Positions 35,049 through 47,500 of a stretch of DNA of 64,000 bases are shown piece by piece. The stretch is taken from positions 310,001 through 374,000 of the forward strand of contig JAMKCF010000009.1 in NCBI GenBank assembly GCA_023634235.1, given 5' to 3'. The notes beneath the pieces are model-generated. The model saw only the letters and a program-made list of their open reading frames with translations. It searched no databases and was not told the origin of the DNA. Both the position numbers and the translations under genes were made by a program. The DNA comes from Pisaster brevispinus. Its lineage: Eukaryota; Echinodermata; Asteroidea; Forcipulatida; Asteriidae. Within the stretch, counting starts at the first letter, position 1, and each line of letters begins with the position of its first letter.

Positions 35049-37201
35049 AGCGTCAAGTTCGAGTGCGGGTAAATTAATTTATGTTTTCCTTGTTTATTTT
35101 CATTTTGTGGCGTAGTGTACTTTTAAGCCTTTTTTCTTTATTTAAAGCTGAGATCTAAATCGAGATATACATGAGTCGATCAAGCAACATTTCAAACAAA
35201 AATCAAGAGCCAGATGTTGAGATTTTTCCCAAGTAAGAAACGTTCTTTTAATTCACTGTTCACTCTACGCCAACACGCAACGATACGGTCGACAGTCTAC
35301 CACCAGTCAGTACTCAGTAGGCCCGAATCCCAGGACCACTTTATTTGTTGTCCTGGCGTGACACTTTGCGGTCTTAATTTATTGTGTGGTGGACAATACG
35401 CCTGTTGATGGCTAGTTATAGTAGTAGTAGTGGTGCAGCTTTGATTGTCTTACTAAGTTATTTATTATCTAATATCAGCACTCGTACTCGTTCCCCACCC
35501 AGCAGATATCATGTGACTGTGTGTCGTACAGAGTACAGGTAATTAGTTGGTCGTATGCCAATTAAATGAATCATAAATGATCAATCAAGCAATGCTTCAT
35601 TGGTCATTGATCAGGACTCTTGATGAAATGCATCATGCTTTTGTTGTTAGACGTAGATGTAGGATCTAAATGAAGTTATTACCATTTCTTCTCTCCCACT
35701 ACTAAACACATTGAATGTTGGTACACCTCTTTAAACAAATCAAAAATCGTTAATGTTATGCGTTTTATTAAACCCAACTGAGCCGATCAATTACTACATA
35801 GTATTCTTTTCCTGTTCCCATTGTAGATATCGACAGGACTCTGTTGAGCTTTGAAAGTCTAGACAGAGCCTCACCTGAACTATGGCCGGAGCAGAGTAAG
35901 TCTTTAACAGGAAAACACATCTTCATTATCGTCATGCAGCACTGATGCATGCACTTTTCAACCACTTGGTTATACGAGAGAATGGAAATTTCTTGCCTCA
36001 ATTTAAATATCCGATGGTATTTTCTTTTAATTTAAAAACTTCTTTTAACAATTCCTTCATTTGGTGTTCTCTTTCAGTTCCAGGCGTTTCTGATTTTGCT
36101 CCCATGAAAAGTGTAAGTATTACTTTAAAAGAGTTGTAAAACATGGTGAAACATTAAGACAGCTGAACCTTGTTTATGTTGAGCTAAAAAGGGACTTGTT
36201 TATCAACGAGATCGGTTTCCTTGAAAATGATAAGCTGTACACTGAGCTACTACTACAGTGTGGTAGCTATGAGTAGCCTCTGGACAGATGAGTATGTAGT
36301 GATCCTGTTTGGATTCACCGTTTTTAAGACTTTGCAATAAATGGAATGTTTCCGTCAGACTCAACAAAAACTGTACTTCTTATTTTAGCCCCTGGGTAAC
36401 ACGCAAGTTGCAGAGGCACAGCCGTGGGAAGCCGATTTGGAACAGAATGACATTGATATGCTGAATGGTAAGTAGATGCCATCGCCACTTCTTCCCCTTC
36501 TTCCCCTTCTTCCCCATCAGGGCTCACTTTCATGGCTCTGCTTACCGCCGAATTATTCACTTACAGTTACTGTCAAGCGCATAATTCTTTGGGCTGTAAG
36601 CACTTAGTTCCGGGTAAGCAGAACTATGAAATTGGACACTGATGCCAGCAGCCAAAGAGGTATTTGAGGGGTACTCAATTGTTTCCTTCTTGATGGACAG
36701 TGTCTGTATTTTACAGTATGCGATGTTTTCTCCTGGTTACAGATCAACAGTGGTCATATCTACTTGCTGGGATTTCCATTTAAGTGTCGATGAAAACCCC
36801 AGTTATATCTTTTGCCTTTTGTTATCTTTCTCACCCAGAGCTCGGCAGTCTTACCACAGCCAACCTGATGGAAAAGGTCAAAGGGCTACAAAATCTAGCC
36901 TACCAACTTGGCTTAGAGGAGTGTAAGTATGAGTAGGATCAGTATAAGCAACTGTTGCATACGTCTTGGGGACTTGTATGAAAATACATGATCAGTGTAG
37001 GAAGACCTCTGTTTGTAAACAAGTTCTTTTCTCATGCAGGCTTTTTATTTTTAAAGACCCATTCCGAAATTCAATTCATTAGTCCATCTGAAATAAACGA
37101 TCACTTCAATTATTTTGATTCTGTGTGTTTATCCTGCAGCTCGAGAGATGACAAGAGGCAAATTTCTGAACATCTTAGTGAATGGAGCAAAGAGGAAGTG
37201 A
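35044..37201 (+). CDS. LIN52: LIN52, DREAM/MuvB core complex subunit
   Basis: Six coding exons with GT/AG borders: 35044-35068, 35827-35895, 36078-36112, 36389-36467, 36839-36922 and 37140-37201. They sum to 354 nt, giving 117 residues (the vertebrate protein is about 116). LIN52 is a small nuclear scaffold of MuvB, which with p107/p130, E2F-DP or B-Myb controls cell-cycle gene repression and activation. Key motifs are intact: LLSFESL at residues 14-20 fits the LxSxExL pocket-protein-binding motif, and Ser24 in LDRASPELWPEQ matches the DYRK1A target Ser28 of human LIN52. The C-terminal MuvB-binding part (LGSLTTANLMEKV, then AYQLGLEESREMTRGKFLNI) is nearly as in vertebrates. Exon 1 encodes only MAASSSSA and lies against a transposon that duplicated the start codon. 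Function is from family knowledge. Confidence 0.93.
36489..36514 (+). repeat. 9-bp microsatellite in LIN52 intron 4
   Basis: CTTCTTCCC-type unit, three copies in a row. Confidence 0.7.
36528..36638. mobile_element. MITE, GGGCCCAATTTCA family, in LIN52 intron 4
   Basis: Ends TTTCATGGCTCTGCTTACCG and GGTAAGCAGAACTATGAAAT followed by TGG form an inverted repeat around ATAATTCTTTGGGCTGTAAG. Short subtype as at 29652-29783. Confidence 0.65.
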
Positions 37202-37288
37202 CCTTTGAACCAACTACTTTGAAAGTCTTCCATTGAAGAAACCCTTTTAAACCATAAGACCATTGAGTGTTAAGATTGTGCATCACCA

Positions 37289-37467
37289 GGGCCCAATATC
37301 ATAGAACTGCTTAAAGCAAACAATACTGCTTAGGGGAAATAAACAATATAGCAATCACAGATGGTACATGTGACATGATATTTTGGCTGGTAACCTTATT
37401 CTGGTAAGCATAGTTTAGCTGTGCTTAGCTACTTTTTGTGTGTTAGCAGCTCTTTGAAATTGGGCCC
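37289..37467. mobile_element. MITE, GGGCCCAATTTCA family, long subtype, just 3' of LIN52
   Basis: Begins GGGCCCAATATCATAGAACT and ends GCTCTTTGAAATTGGGCCC, a clear terminal inverted repeat; the inside has ATACTGCTTAG and GTAAGCATAGTTTAGC. It starts 88 bp after the LIN52 stop, so it may lie in the 3' untranslated region. Confidence 0.75.
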
Positions 37468-38430
37468 CCTGGAGGGCCAATACCAGATCATATCTTCTAA
37501 ATCTTCAGCCAAAACATTGCACAAGTTTTTTTCTCGGGGAGGATTTGTTTTTTACAGGTTGATGTCCCATTTCTGAGAATGTAGATCATACTAAATACAC
37601 TCACTCAACAGTCACATGTATTTTGTTTGGATTCAGCATATACAGTAATGTACTCTAATATGATGGCCAAATCCGTCCTCATTCATGCCAAGCATTGTTG
37701 CTTCGACTGTCAAACACTACCTCCATCACAAAACAAGTAGGGGATGGATTTTTGAGAATTTGGTGTCTAAAAGTCAACATTTCTGACCAGTGTAGCCTAG
37801 CAGATACATGTACTAAAGAGATGTACTTGTACATGTGTACATGAAAAGTTAACTCGACCTGTCCCAACTTTCATGGCACAACTTTACTTTAAAGAATCTG
37901 AACTTTAAGAGCGCAGAAAATTCTTCACTTTTGTAGGCATATGGGTTAGCAAGGATGTTTAAGTTGCCTCTGTGTAGATCATTTTGTCGCAATAGGCATT
38001 TTTACAGGCTACTTGGAGTCAACCAGCTGCACTGCATGCACACAAAAAAACCCACCTTGGTTGTTCGAGAGAAATGTTTGTCTCGCTACCCCCAAGATAT
38101 CAAACAATTTGGGGTTTTTTGTGTGTGTGTATGAAGATTGCCTTGGCCAAGTTGCCTGTATTTAGCCTTGTGAGAATACTGTGATTGACCGTGTCATAAA
38201 GTTAGGCCTCGGTACTGAACAGTTACAAATACATTAATGATTAGATGGAATAAAGTCATTAAATCATATTTCATTGTGATGGGGAAACATTATTTAGAAA
38301 GGAAAACAAATTAAGATCATGGAACCAAAGGATCTGATTACTTTTTGACCCAATAATGATTATAAGTTATTGAAATTCATTTTAAAAGGTGTGAGATCAT
38401 AATAATACATGTATTGTAAAAAAATTAATT
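37468..38430. other. No gene seen
   Basis: Holds a loose inverted repeat (CACACAAAAAAACCC near 38040 and GGGGTTTTTTGTGTG near 38112). No exon supported on either strand. Confidence 0.4.
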
Positions 38431-38617
38431 TGGGTTGAACAAAGAAAAAAGAGCCTCCTGCTTGAATAGCTTCTGACTTGCACCGCCGAAGAAAGATATA
38501 TACAAAATAGGGAGACGGCCAACATTGGGGCTAAATAACTCAGTTGGTACAGCACCGGCATGTTAATCTAGAGGTTCAAATCCTGCTTTAAACAATTTTT
38601 CTTTGTTCAACCCAAAA
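38431..38617 (+). mobile_element. tRNA-like short element bounded by inverted repeats
   Basis: The left border TTTGGGTTGAACAAAGAAAA and its exact complement at 38598-38617 enclose a tRNA-like core: AACTCAGTTGGTACAGC resembles an A box region and GAGGTTCAAATCCTG a B box. The core with its right flank recurs at 49415-49560, but there the left inverted repeat is missing. This is probably a tRNA-derived SINE; the flanking inverted repeat is unusual. Confidence 0.6.
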
Positions 38618-39826
38618 TTATTCAAACTTTACTCAGTCAGTTTCCCATGTAGTGTATTACTTTGTAAATAATTAATAAATAACCACTTTGTACATTAGAG
38701 TGACTGTTATACCACTTCTTTCATTTAATGTGTCTAAAAAAAGGTATTCAAAAGCTAAAATAATGTGAAAAAATGAACAAAGTACTTACTAATCATCACC
38801 ATATGCCCCCCAAAAGGCTATATTGTTGATTTTATGACAATTTTCTCAAAATAGATGCCTGGAAAAGTAAAATAAACATTGGGGATTTGTTTTTGTTTCA
38901 GAAATGGAAAAAACTGGTAATTGTCAATTCAGGTAATGGTCTTTACTTTGACTTGACAATGTCCCGATTTCATAAAGCTGTTTAGCAGAAAATACTGCTT
39001 AGCAAACTTCTTTGCAAGCAAAAAATGAGTGGGGCACCCATCAAAACGATCAGACTTCAGACTTCCTTCCTACACACACAGTATACAATATCCAACCATG
39101 AAACCACAGGTGTTTATGTGATCCTTTCACACAACTTTAGCAAGAGTCATTCATATTTACAAGTCAAGTCAATCTTACAAGGCATTTACTGTGATTATTT
39201 ACAAGGGTGAGAGTCATTGTTGAAAAAAAGGTCTGACACACGGACACTGGTAACTTCTGGAGTTATAGATTTCGAGGAGCTTTTGGGAACAGCATCCCCG
39301 ATGCTAGAAGAGTAGTAGATCAAAGAGCATATTCTTTTCATTAACTTGAAAAAAACAGCAACAGTCTGAAACCTTTGAGCATGGAGGTAGAAAATATAGT
39401 ATTTTGTATTTATCTAATAGCATACCAAAATGTTGCCAATAACCAAACAAACTAAACACCTACTTTCAAATTTATAAATTAAATCCTTGGTAGTCTTTGA
39501 CAAATTTACATTACAATAAAACAATGATAAATTCCAATATATTTTCCCCAAGTAACTATAGATTAACCAAACCAACCAGATTAAAGAGCTAAACTTATAG
39601 GAAAACCCTTACAAAAATATATTCCACTTTAAAGCTATCTATCACTAGTCTCAGGTTGAGTCAAGATTAAAGAATTTTCAATCGAAAGAAACATAATGCA
39701 CAATTTGTTTAGTACTCAAAAAATTATACTGCAAAAAATGAAGAAGGTATTTTCAGAGATCTAAGGTTTTCTCCATGTACATAATTAATTTTTCTTACAG
39801 ACATCAAACGTATTTCATAACAATAA
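38618..39826. other. No gene seen; fragmentary repeats
   Basis: Includes a partial GGGCCCAATTTCA-family MITE (about 38960-39015) and a dispersed repeat copy (39221-39345) related to 44515-44615 and 52830-53010. No exon supported. Confidence 0.4.
39221..39345 (+). repeat. Dispersed repeat with GGAGCTTTTG core, copy 1
   Basis: Shares GGAGTTATAGATTTC, GAGCTTTTGGGAACAGCATC and TCAAAGAGCA in order with 44515-44615 and 52830-53010. Class unknown. Confidence 0.55.
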
Positions 39827-40199
39827 CAGTGTCGTGGCCGAGTGGTTTAGTGTATTAGACTCAAGTTCTCGAAGCTAAGTCATCAGGATGTGGGTTCGAA
39901 TCCCGGTCGTGACACTTGTGTCCTTGAGCAAGACAAGTACTGTAACTGCTTCTCTTCACCCAGGGGTAAATTGGTTAACTGTGAGGGCAGAGATGGTTCT
40001 TGTGATTGATTTAGCTTGGTGTGCTACATGTTTAGCAGCACAGGCTGTATACTCCCCAGGGAGCTGAGATGGTGGAAGGAATGGAATAAATGGTGCAGTA
40101 CAGTGACCCAGGGGTAGTAATGTTTGAGCACCATGAACATCACTGAGTGATGGATTTAAGGGCTACAATGTATATAAAAAGCTACTATTATAACAATAA
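39817..40199 (+). mobile_element. Full-length tRNA-derived SINE with 10-bp target-site duplication
   Basis: The body is about 39827-40189. The head is like a class II (Ser/Leu-type) tRNA: GTGGCCGAGTGGTTTAGTG is an A box region and GTGGGTTCGAATCCCGG a B box, and the head opens GTGTCG and closes CGTGACAC. A 270-bp tail follows with CACAGGCTGTATACTCCCCA and ends in an AT-rich run. ATAACAATAA flanks both sides (39817-39826 and 40190-40199). The tail recurs at 54889-55030, and related forms at 40850-41010 and 43545-43765. It is a retroposon, not a working tRNA gene. Confidence 0.85.
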
Positions 40200-40849
40200 T
40201 AGCATTTGTACAGCGTCATCTACCTAGTAAGACTATTCCAAGGCACCGGTTGAACTTCCATGGTGACGAATGGAAGACAGTTCAACACAAATATCCTCAA
40301 AAAATATGAACTTCATCTAAGCTGTGACGTGGAATTACCGAGGATCAGAAAGAACCACAGGGATATTTCTGCGGTCCCTGAAATAGGACGCAGAGCCTCA
40401 CTATGAATGGCTTTGTGTCTCCGAGTAAGGGCAGCGTCACACGAGGCAATTAACTGGCAATCAAATTCAGGCAAGAAGAAGAAAAAAAGACATTCACATT
40501 TTAATGTTCACATACTTTCCATGGGGATAGTATGACACTGCTGTGAAAATTACTCATGTGCTACCAAAGTGGTCCTGTAGCATGCCCAGAGCAGTTAGGT
40601 GCCTCCAAGTTGCCTGTAAAAACGGCCTCATGGGACAAGGCCTTCAGACTTCCTTTAAAGCTAGTTGCCCCCACGCCCACATTTACCAAAACAAAACAAC
40701 TGTCTTCATACTCTAAGTTCAACTGAGTATTTTAAACACACGACATTGAAAAAAAAAACCAGATGTCTTCAGCCACTACCTCACTTGGCAAAGTGGTTGA
40801 TAATTGACTAGATGTCTTGGGATGAGATAACAAGCGCAACAAACAGTTT

Positions 40850-41010
40850 ACAGGTTGGAGGGTTAACATCACCAGCTGTAGAGACTGTTTTTATAATATT
40901 GATTAGATACGTGGACCCCAATTTACCTGCCGGGGAAGCATACTCCTAAGGAGCTGAAATTGTTTCAAGAATGCCTCTGGCCCTGACGAACTGGAAAAGG
41001 CACATTCACG
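40850..41010 (+). mobile_element. Diverged SINE tail fragment
   Basis: CCCAATTTACCTGCCGGGGA, GCATACTCC, AAGGAGCTGA and GTTTCAAGAATGCCT correspond in order to 43650-43715 (CCAATTTGGTTGCCGGTGCT, GCATACTCC, AAAGGAGTTGA, GTTGCAAGAATCCTT). Confidence 0.5.
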
Positions 41011-41589
41011 TTTTGTTTTAAGCACCTCAAAAAGGTTGATGTTCATCAGTATCAGATGTTCTGATACCTTCCACATTGATTTTCTTGGAAGTAGACAAAC
41101 CTAGTAAAGTTACACTAGGCCTTAAGAATAAACCATGCCCTGCATACAGCCAGCAACATCCAAGTATTAAACGATCTAAACATCGTTCACAAAGAGATAA
41201 AGGCAGGGCCCAACTTCACACAGCTGTTTACTCGTACGCAACTTTTTGTGATAACTTTAGCTGAAAAATTTTCTCGAGCAAAAAGGGGACTTCACTAACT
41301 ATTAAGAATGTTTGACAGTGTGTGAGCATTTACAGTGGATTTGCATAGTGGCATCACTCATCTGTCTACTGGAACCAATGGCAATGAAACCAACGGCAAG
41401 TTAGTGTGCCTTTTCTTTACCTTATGATAAGCTGTGATTATGAAAAATAAACTGTGGCAAGGCCTACTCTGTCAGCAGAATGCGTCTGCACACAGGCTTA
41501 TATGAAACTGATCATAGATCTCCTGGGAAAACATTTTCACAGGATTAGACTGGCCATTAATAAACCTCTTAATGTTCGTTTGGGAGATC
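41011..41589. other. 3' flank of the SLC29 gene; no separate gene
   Basis: On the minus strand this lies directly downstream of the transporter stop codon and probably includes its 3' untranslated region. No polyadenylation signal stands out. Confidence 0.4.
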
Positions 41590-44500
41590 TCAAATGATCT
41601 TGCTAATTAGTACGGAGACTACCGAGCCGATCGCTAGGCCAGCCGACAGGAAAAGAGCCATCATCACGCCAGCAGTCTCACTGTGTTTCAATTCAACAAA
41701 CCTATAAAGACATAAAAACATGAGACTATCAGGAATTAGTGTTATCTACAGGGGCCTAGATCTTTATCATTTGCGGCTATCTTATTTTTCCCCAATTCAA
41801 ATTAATGTCACCAAACCGAGGCTGGAAGGAAAATAGTCAGGTCTCTTTTTAGCATACAGACAATCAGTAGCCATGATTGATGTGGTTGATGGAGGACAAG
41901 ACAAAGATGGCGGCGACAAGATAAAGGGTCTACGAAAGTCTGACATTCTCCTGAGACAGACATGCACCTTTGTAATTGCAACATAAGAAAACATGTTTAT
42001 TGAACTAAATTTTTCAGTTTTCTATAACGTGAAAAAAGGTTTGGTTTTTGTTCAACAACCTCTGGCGTACATGTCTACATGTCAATCTACCCTGTTCCCT
42101 TACAGGTAGGCCTCTTACTTTATTATCTAAATGAATCGCATAAATGATGCTTGTATTATTTAATATATCAATTTTTGAGGAAATATCTTGCTCCACTTTA
42201 TATTAAATCATAAGTTTATTCAGCGTCCTACAATGGAGAGGCACCATTTTCTAGACTGCGACCAGTGTAACTTTGTACACACTACAGGAATGTTGAAATG
42301 TTTACACAACTACGCCAAGCACCAGCCTACTACAAGTACACTTTCACCCAATAATGGTGGTCCAGTAATCCCCCTGGATTTGTCTATAGGACAGGCAAAA
42401 ACAGACAACAGAAACTACACATAACTTACTTTGGCCCGTAAATCATAACCAAGCTGCCTAGGTACCCGTTGGTAAGACCGAACAACGCGTTGAAGACAAA
42501 CGGATAGGCGTCATTGTTGAAGACTACATTTGAGGACCGAGTTGCTGAATGGATATTGCACAATGCAAAGAGTGGAAAGAAGACAACTCGTAACACGCTG
42601 AGGATACTGAGGAGGATCATGTTCTTCTCAGTTGGCTGACAAGTAAAAAAAGAAAGAAAACAAACAGAGATGATTGTTTACTGATGACAAATGACTTCCA
42701 CAAAGTTTTATAAATAATACAAAATTTGTGTACAATATCACATATATTTGGACGTTATAAAACAATGATTTCTTTGGTGGTCTAACATTCTGAAATTTAG
42801 GCACTCTTGCATTTCAAATTTGACATTACTTCATTGGCTGAATGTCATAAGTCTTAATAATAATAATAATGGTAATAATATTACTTATTAAATTATTATA
42901 TTAATATATCAGTACATTTTCCATATTAAAAATGATCAAATGCCCCTTACAAATAAAGAAAAAAAAAGAACAAACAAATGTAGACATAAGTTAAAACATA
43001 TTTTAAAACTACGCCCTCCAAGGCCTAATCATCACCACAGATAAAGTGTTTTCCTACAAAATTTCATGCTCATATTCGTCTAAAAGTTACTTTGGGGGAA
43101 GGTATAACACAAATATACTCAATTTACTGACTCCTTCTAAATGGTCATCCAATTCTATGAAATTTATACAAATTGTACTGAACAGAGTCATAGGGAGTTT
43201 GTCCCCCGATGTGTGACTGTGAGTGTTCCCAAGGCATTAAATTAACATGGACTGAAGGAAGTTAAGTCAAAAGAGGGCGCTATCACACAAAATGTCTTCA
43301 GTTTCTGAAGAACATTTTGCTTTAACATCCACTTGGTCTGCCGAGCAGAAATTACAAGAGATCCAGTGAAAAAAAACATACATGCGCTGCGATGGTATTT
43401 TTTGTCCAGTTACCTCGGCCCAATTTCATGGCACTGCTCATCACGAAATTCTGGATTTACAGCGCCCTGTAAAGTGTGTGATTCTATGGGCTGTTAGCGC
43501 CAATTTTTTTGTGGTAAGCAGCACCATGGGACCCATCAGAATGTGAATACAAATCCCAGTTATGACACTTGAGTCCTTTGACAGGACAGGAGTGAATGGG
43601 TGCCTGCAAGGGTAGTGATTGTTGATGTGAATGATTAGCAACCTGTGCACCAATTTGGTTGCCGGTGCTGCATACTCCAAAGGAGTTGAGGATGTTGCAA
43701 GAATCCTTAAGGCCCAATGAACTGAGTTGGTCATAGTGGCACTTTGATACAATGGGTTTTAAATAAGAGTGCCCAATAAATGGCTATTGACCGATTGCAC
43801 AACGTGCAGGGCACTTACACATGCCGTATCCTGTACGCCAGTTTGGGAATCAAATGTACACAAAAGAACTGACTCCCAAAATGGTGGAAATGGTAGATGC
43901 GCACTGTGCGGAGGTGTGTTTCGCGTTGTGCAAGGACTAAATTTTATAAGTGCCTCACCCATTGAATGACTGAGAGTGACCGTCCGGTAAAATCCATCAG
44001 GTTAAAGACTAAGAAACACATCACTGGAACAAAATAGTCATCTGAAACAAAAAGACCATGGATTAAAATACAGGGTCATAAATGTAGGGTCATAAACACT
44101 TTGCCATACATTTTCAGAAAGGAACAAAAAATAAGTCCAAACAATGGGAGAACAAAAAGAAGTCCTCGATTTACGGGATTCACCATTATCTGTGTGTGTG
44201 TGAACATGTCTACGAATTCAAACCGAGGACTTTAACGATAGGGATTCGGGAAAATGTACAAAACCAATGGGAACGTTGCTAAAAAATAATAAAAAAATCC
44301 AAACCATGGGATGTCCTCGGTTTACACCATTTACAAACATGTGTGTGTATAAGAAGACACTTACTGGCCCAGTATTTGTTAGTTGTATCAATGGCTCCTA
44401 TGGATGATATTGTGGCTGGGAATAACGCTAGTGTCACCGCAAAGATGAATAAAATCATCACAGCAGGAATCTTAATCTGTAGATGGAAAACACAACAGAT

Positions 44501-47500
44501 AGGACATGTATTGAAATGGCGGCATTTTGAAAAACCCCTGGAGTTAAAGATTCCAGCGAGCTTTTGTAAACAGTATCCTCAGTGCTTGAGGAGTACATCA
44601 AAGAGCATCTCAACAAGCAGCCATAAAAAAAAGGCCTGAATTCAGAAAAAAAAGTACAACATTTCACATCCCTAAGTAATCATAAAAAGTTGAAAAATAC
44701 CTCACCTTCCAAAAGATTTCAAGGAATGGTGGTCTCTGATGGTGTTTGACCTTCTCAAAACTCTCAGTGCTTTCCAGATCCTTAATCCGTTTAGATTTGG
44801 TTAAATCAGCTGCAAATGAAGAAATACAAGCACAGGCCTAAGTTTCAAGTTTGAAGTTTGTATTTGGAACATTTCAAGGGGCACCAAGGCAATGACCAGG
44901 GGAATGAATGGAGACGATTGCCTCCATTGGCACAGAGGTCTCCGTAAAGTATCAGGCCGGCAAACAATAACATTTTTTAAAACCCACACCTACAGCATTA
45001 TCCTTTAATTAGCACTTCGCACTAATGCTAAAAACTGAAGCGAAGTGATCAGATCTCAAGCAACGTGTCCAATTTCACTAGCGTACGCAAGCGTACATGT
45101 CCAAGCTCTGTGTTTACTCACGTGTACTGGCTGCACTACTAGTACGCTTTGGCGCGCCGATGATGCGGTGATTGCATAAATTGTGGAATGTTTGCTTGAC
45201 AGCCGCGTTTTTTGAGCACTAGTGACGTCATTAGTGCAGAGTGCTAAAAAAGTTAGCAATGGTAACAATAAGTCATGACACATTTTATTTACTTCGCCGT
45301 TTTCTCCAAAGTGCAATGCCCTGGGGCAGTCAAAGTCCTTGATATCCCAGACTGGACCATTCCATATATCTAAGAGGGGGATCAGGTCCTAGAGTTGTTT
45401 AGTTTTCTTTTTGGGGGGGCTGGAAAAAAAATCACTCATATACTTCATGCACAAAATTGTACAGACACACAGACCTACCCAGATCTAACCCTCTGATAAA
45501 GTAGAGCCATTTATTCTTTGCAGCAGGCTTTCAGATGTCTTGCTGACAGCCTGTGCTAGGTCCTGAGGTTTCTAACAACCCTCCCCCAAGCCAATCAAAA
45601 TTTTAGGCTAACTGAGGGGCCAGTAACTAGTGGAAACTTCCTGCATTTGTGTCATTCCTGGGATTACCCCAGCACTTAAGGTTTTTTTTTTTTTTAAGAT
45701 TGTGGGTTAGTTAACAGTGAGGAAATAACTGCACCATACACACACTACACCAAGGTCTGAACCAAGCACTGATGGGGAAGTGACTTACAGTGTCTGTTGA
45801 GATAGAAGGAAGCGTACTTCACTCTAGGAAGCATCAAGAAAGCAAACAGAGTGAAGGCCATACACGCTAACGCACACAGGAAGTATATGAAGCCACTGTC
45901 AACTGCAGAATGGGAAGCTGTCTCAGAAAACAAAGGAAAACAAAAGTCACAACATTTTCTTCCTTCACGTCAGTGAATGTTTTTTAGTTTCCATTGAACC
46001 CTTTTAACTGGCTATAAACATTGGCAGAGTGAGTAACCTTTCAATATCATTCAATTGCGTGGGTTTATATATTAGTAAAAACAACTGTGCACAGAACTAA
46101 AGGCGTACTGTTTGGATGCATTCACCACATATCGCAGGCTCCATAGTCTATCTATCTTTCAAAAGCACATGCAGACAGGGCGTGAATTTGGAGGGAAAAT
46201 CCGCAAGACCGCAGGGTTTGCAGTTCTTTATGTATAATGGACCAGAATATTTTTCACAAGGAACAGAATCCAAATGAGAAAAAGACATGAAATGACCAGA
46301 ATCAAATTGACACCACAGTTTTAACACAGAAACCGTTTTTGGTTTTGTTTTGTTATTTTGAAAGAGAAAAATGATCTCATTTGTATTATCATAAGGATAT
46401 GTTGCTACTCAACAGAGCTGAAAGATATTTAACAGACTCAAAGTCAAAATTCGAATGTCATTAAAAAAATAATAATAAGGAATTGAATTGAAAAACACAA
46501 GACCGCCGATCTTGTCCAGTCAAGAGTTTACTGGCCTCGGGTCTGTGGTCCAGTGTAAATGTTGAGCCCCAATGTAGACGATTTTGAGTAGCCAGATATA
46601 AGGAGGATTAAATCAGTCTGGAATGTTTGCAACACACAAAAAAAACATTTGACAATCCTGCAAACAGAAAGTGAAACTTTTTTCTCCCCATGTACACTGG
46701 GTGCTCTCGATAAAAAACAACAACATGAGAGTTGGGCAGCATTCTTTCATTCTCTGGGGAATTCAGGTTGTGGTATACTGATATTGAATTACACATTCTA
46801 TCCACAGCCAGGAAAGGTAAACCAGCGCAGTATCGATAAATTGATGAAAAAGAGGAAAAGACCAAAGTACTTCCTTTCGGGCAATAACCCGAGAAGTAGC
46901 TGGCACAAGCCATTCAGCCCTCATCCGACGTATTTGTATAGCATTATACAGTTTTGAAAAAGACCCTTTATAAACATAACTCATTCAAAATAAAATATTT
47001 TTCTGTTTAAAGAGAATGTTTTCTTCATTATAAGGAATCCTGGTCAGAAAAGAATAAGAACAGTATGCAAATGCCAACTTACCGCTGATGGAAATGATAC
47101 TTAAAAGTGAGGGTAGAATGCCGCCCATTCCTTGCCCAGACATTATTGCTTGCATGTAACGCTTAGGTAAAACACCAGCAACACCGAATACACTGCCTTG
47201 GAAAACACCCCCGAATGCTAAAAAAAAAAAAATGAAAAAAAATAAAAAAAAAAATAAATTAGACAACAATAATTGCTCACTTTAATTGATGTTTCTGCTA
47301 TGTCACTTGCATTGCAAAATATATTTTCATGTTGAATGAGCTGAAAGAGAGGCAAAAGTATAATGAGTATTATTTTATTTTAACCATATAAACGCTTTAT
47401 TACTACACTTCCGCTTATTACTTAATGTTGTTATGTTTATCATTATTGTTTCTGAATTTGGAATAATACAATCAGTCAATTTGCTGACATTTTCAATTAT

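Noticed and set aside
39827..39915. tRNA-Ser/Leu-like sequence
   Set aside because: The A and B boxes are good, but the fold is imperfect, a long non-tRNA tail follows and target duplications flank the whole, so it is a SINE head.
43759..43969. Overlapping open frames on both strands
   Set aside because: Open on both strands because the short region has loose inverted symmetry; it lies within the SLC29 intron before exon 10, has no domain, and ends overlapping the exon by chance.
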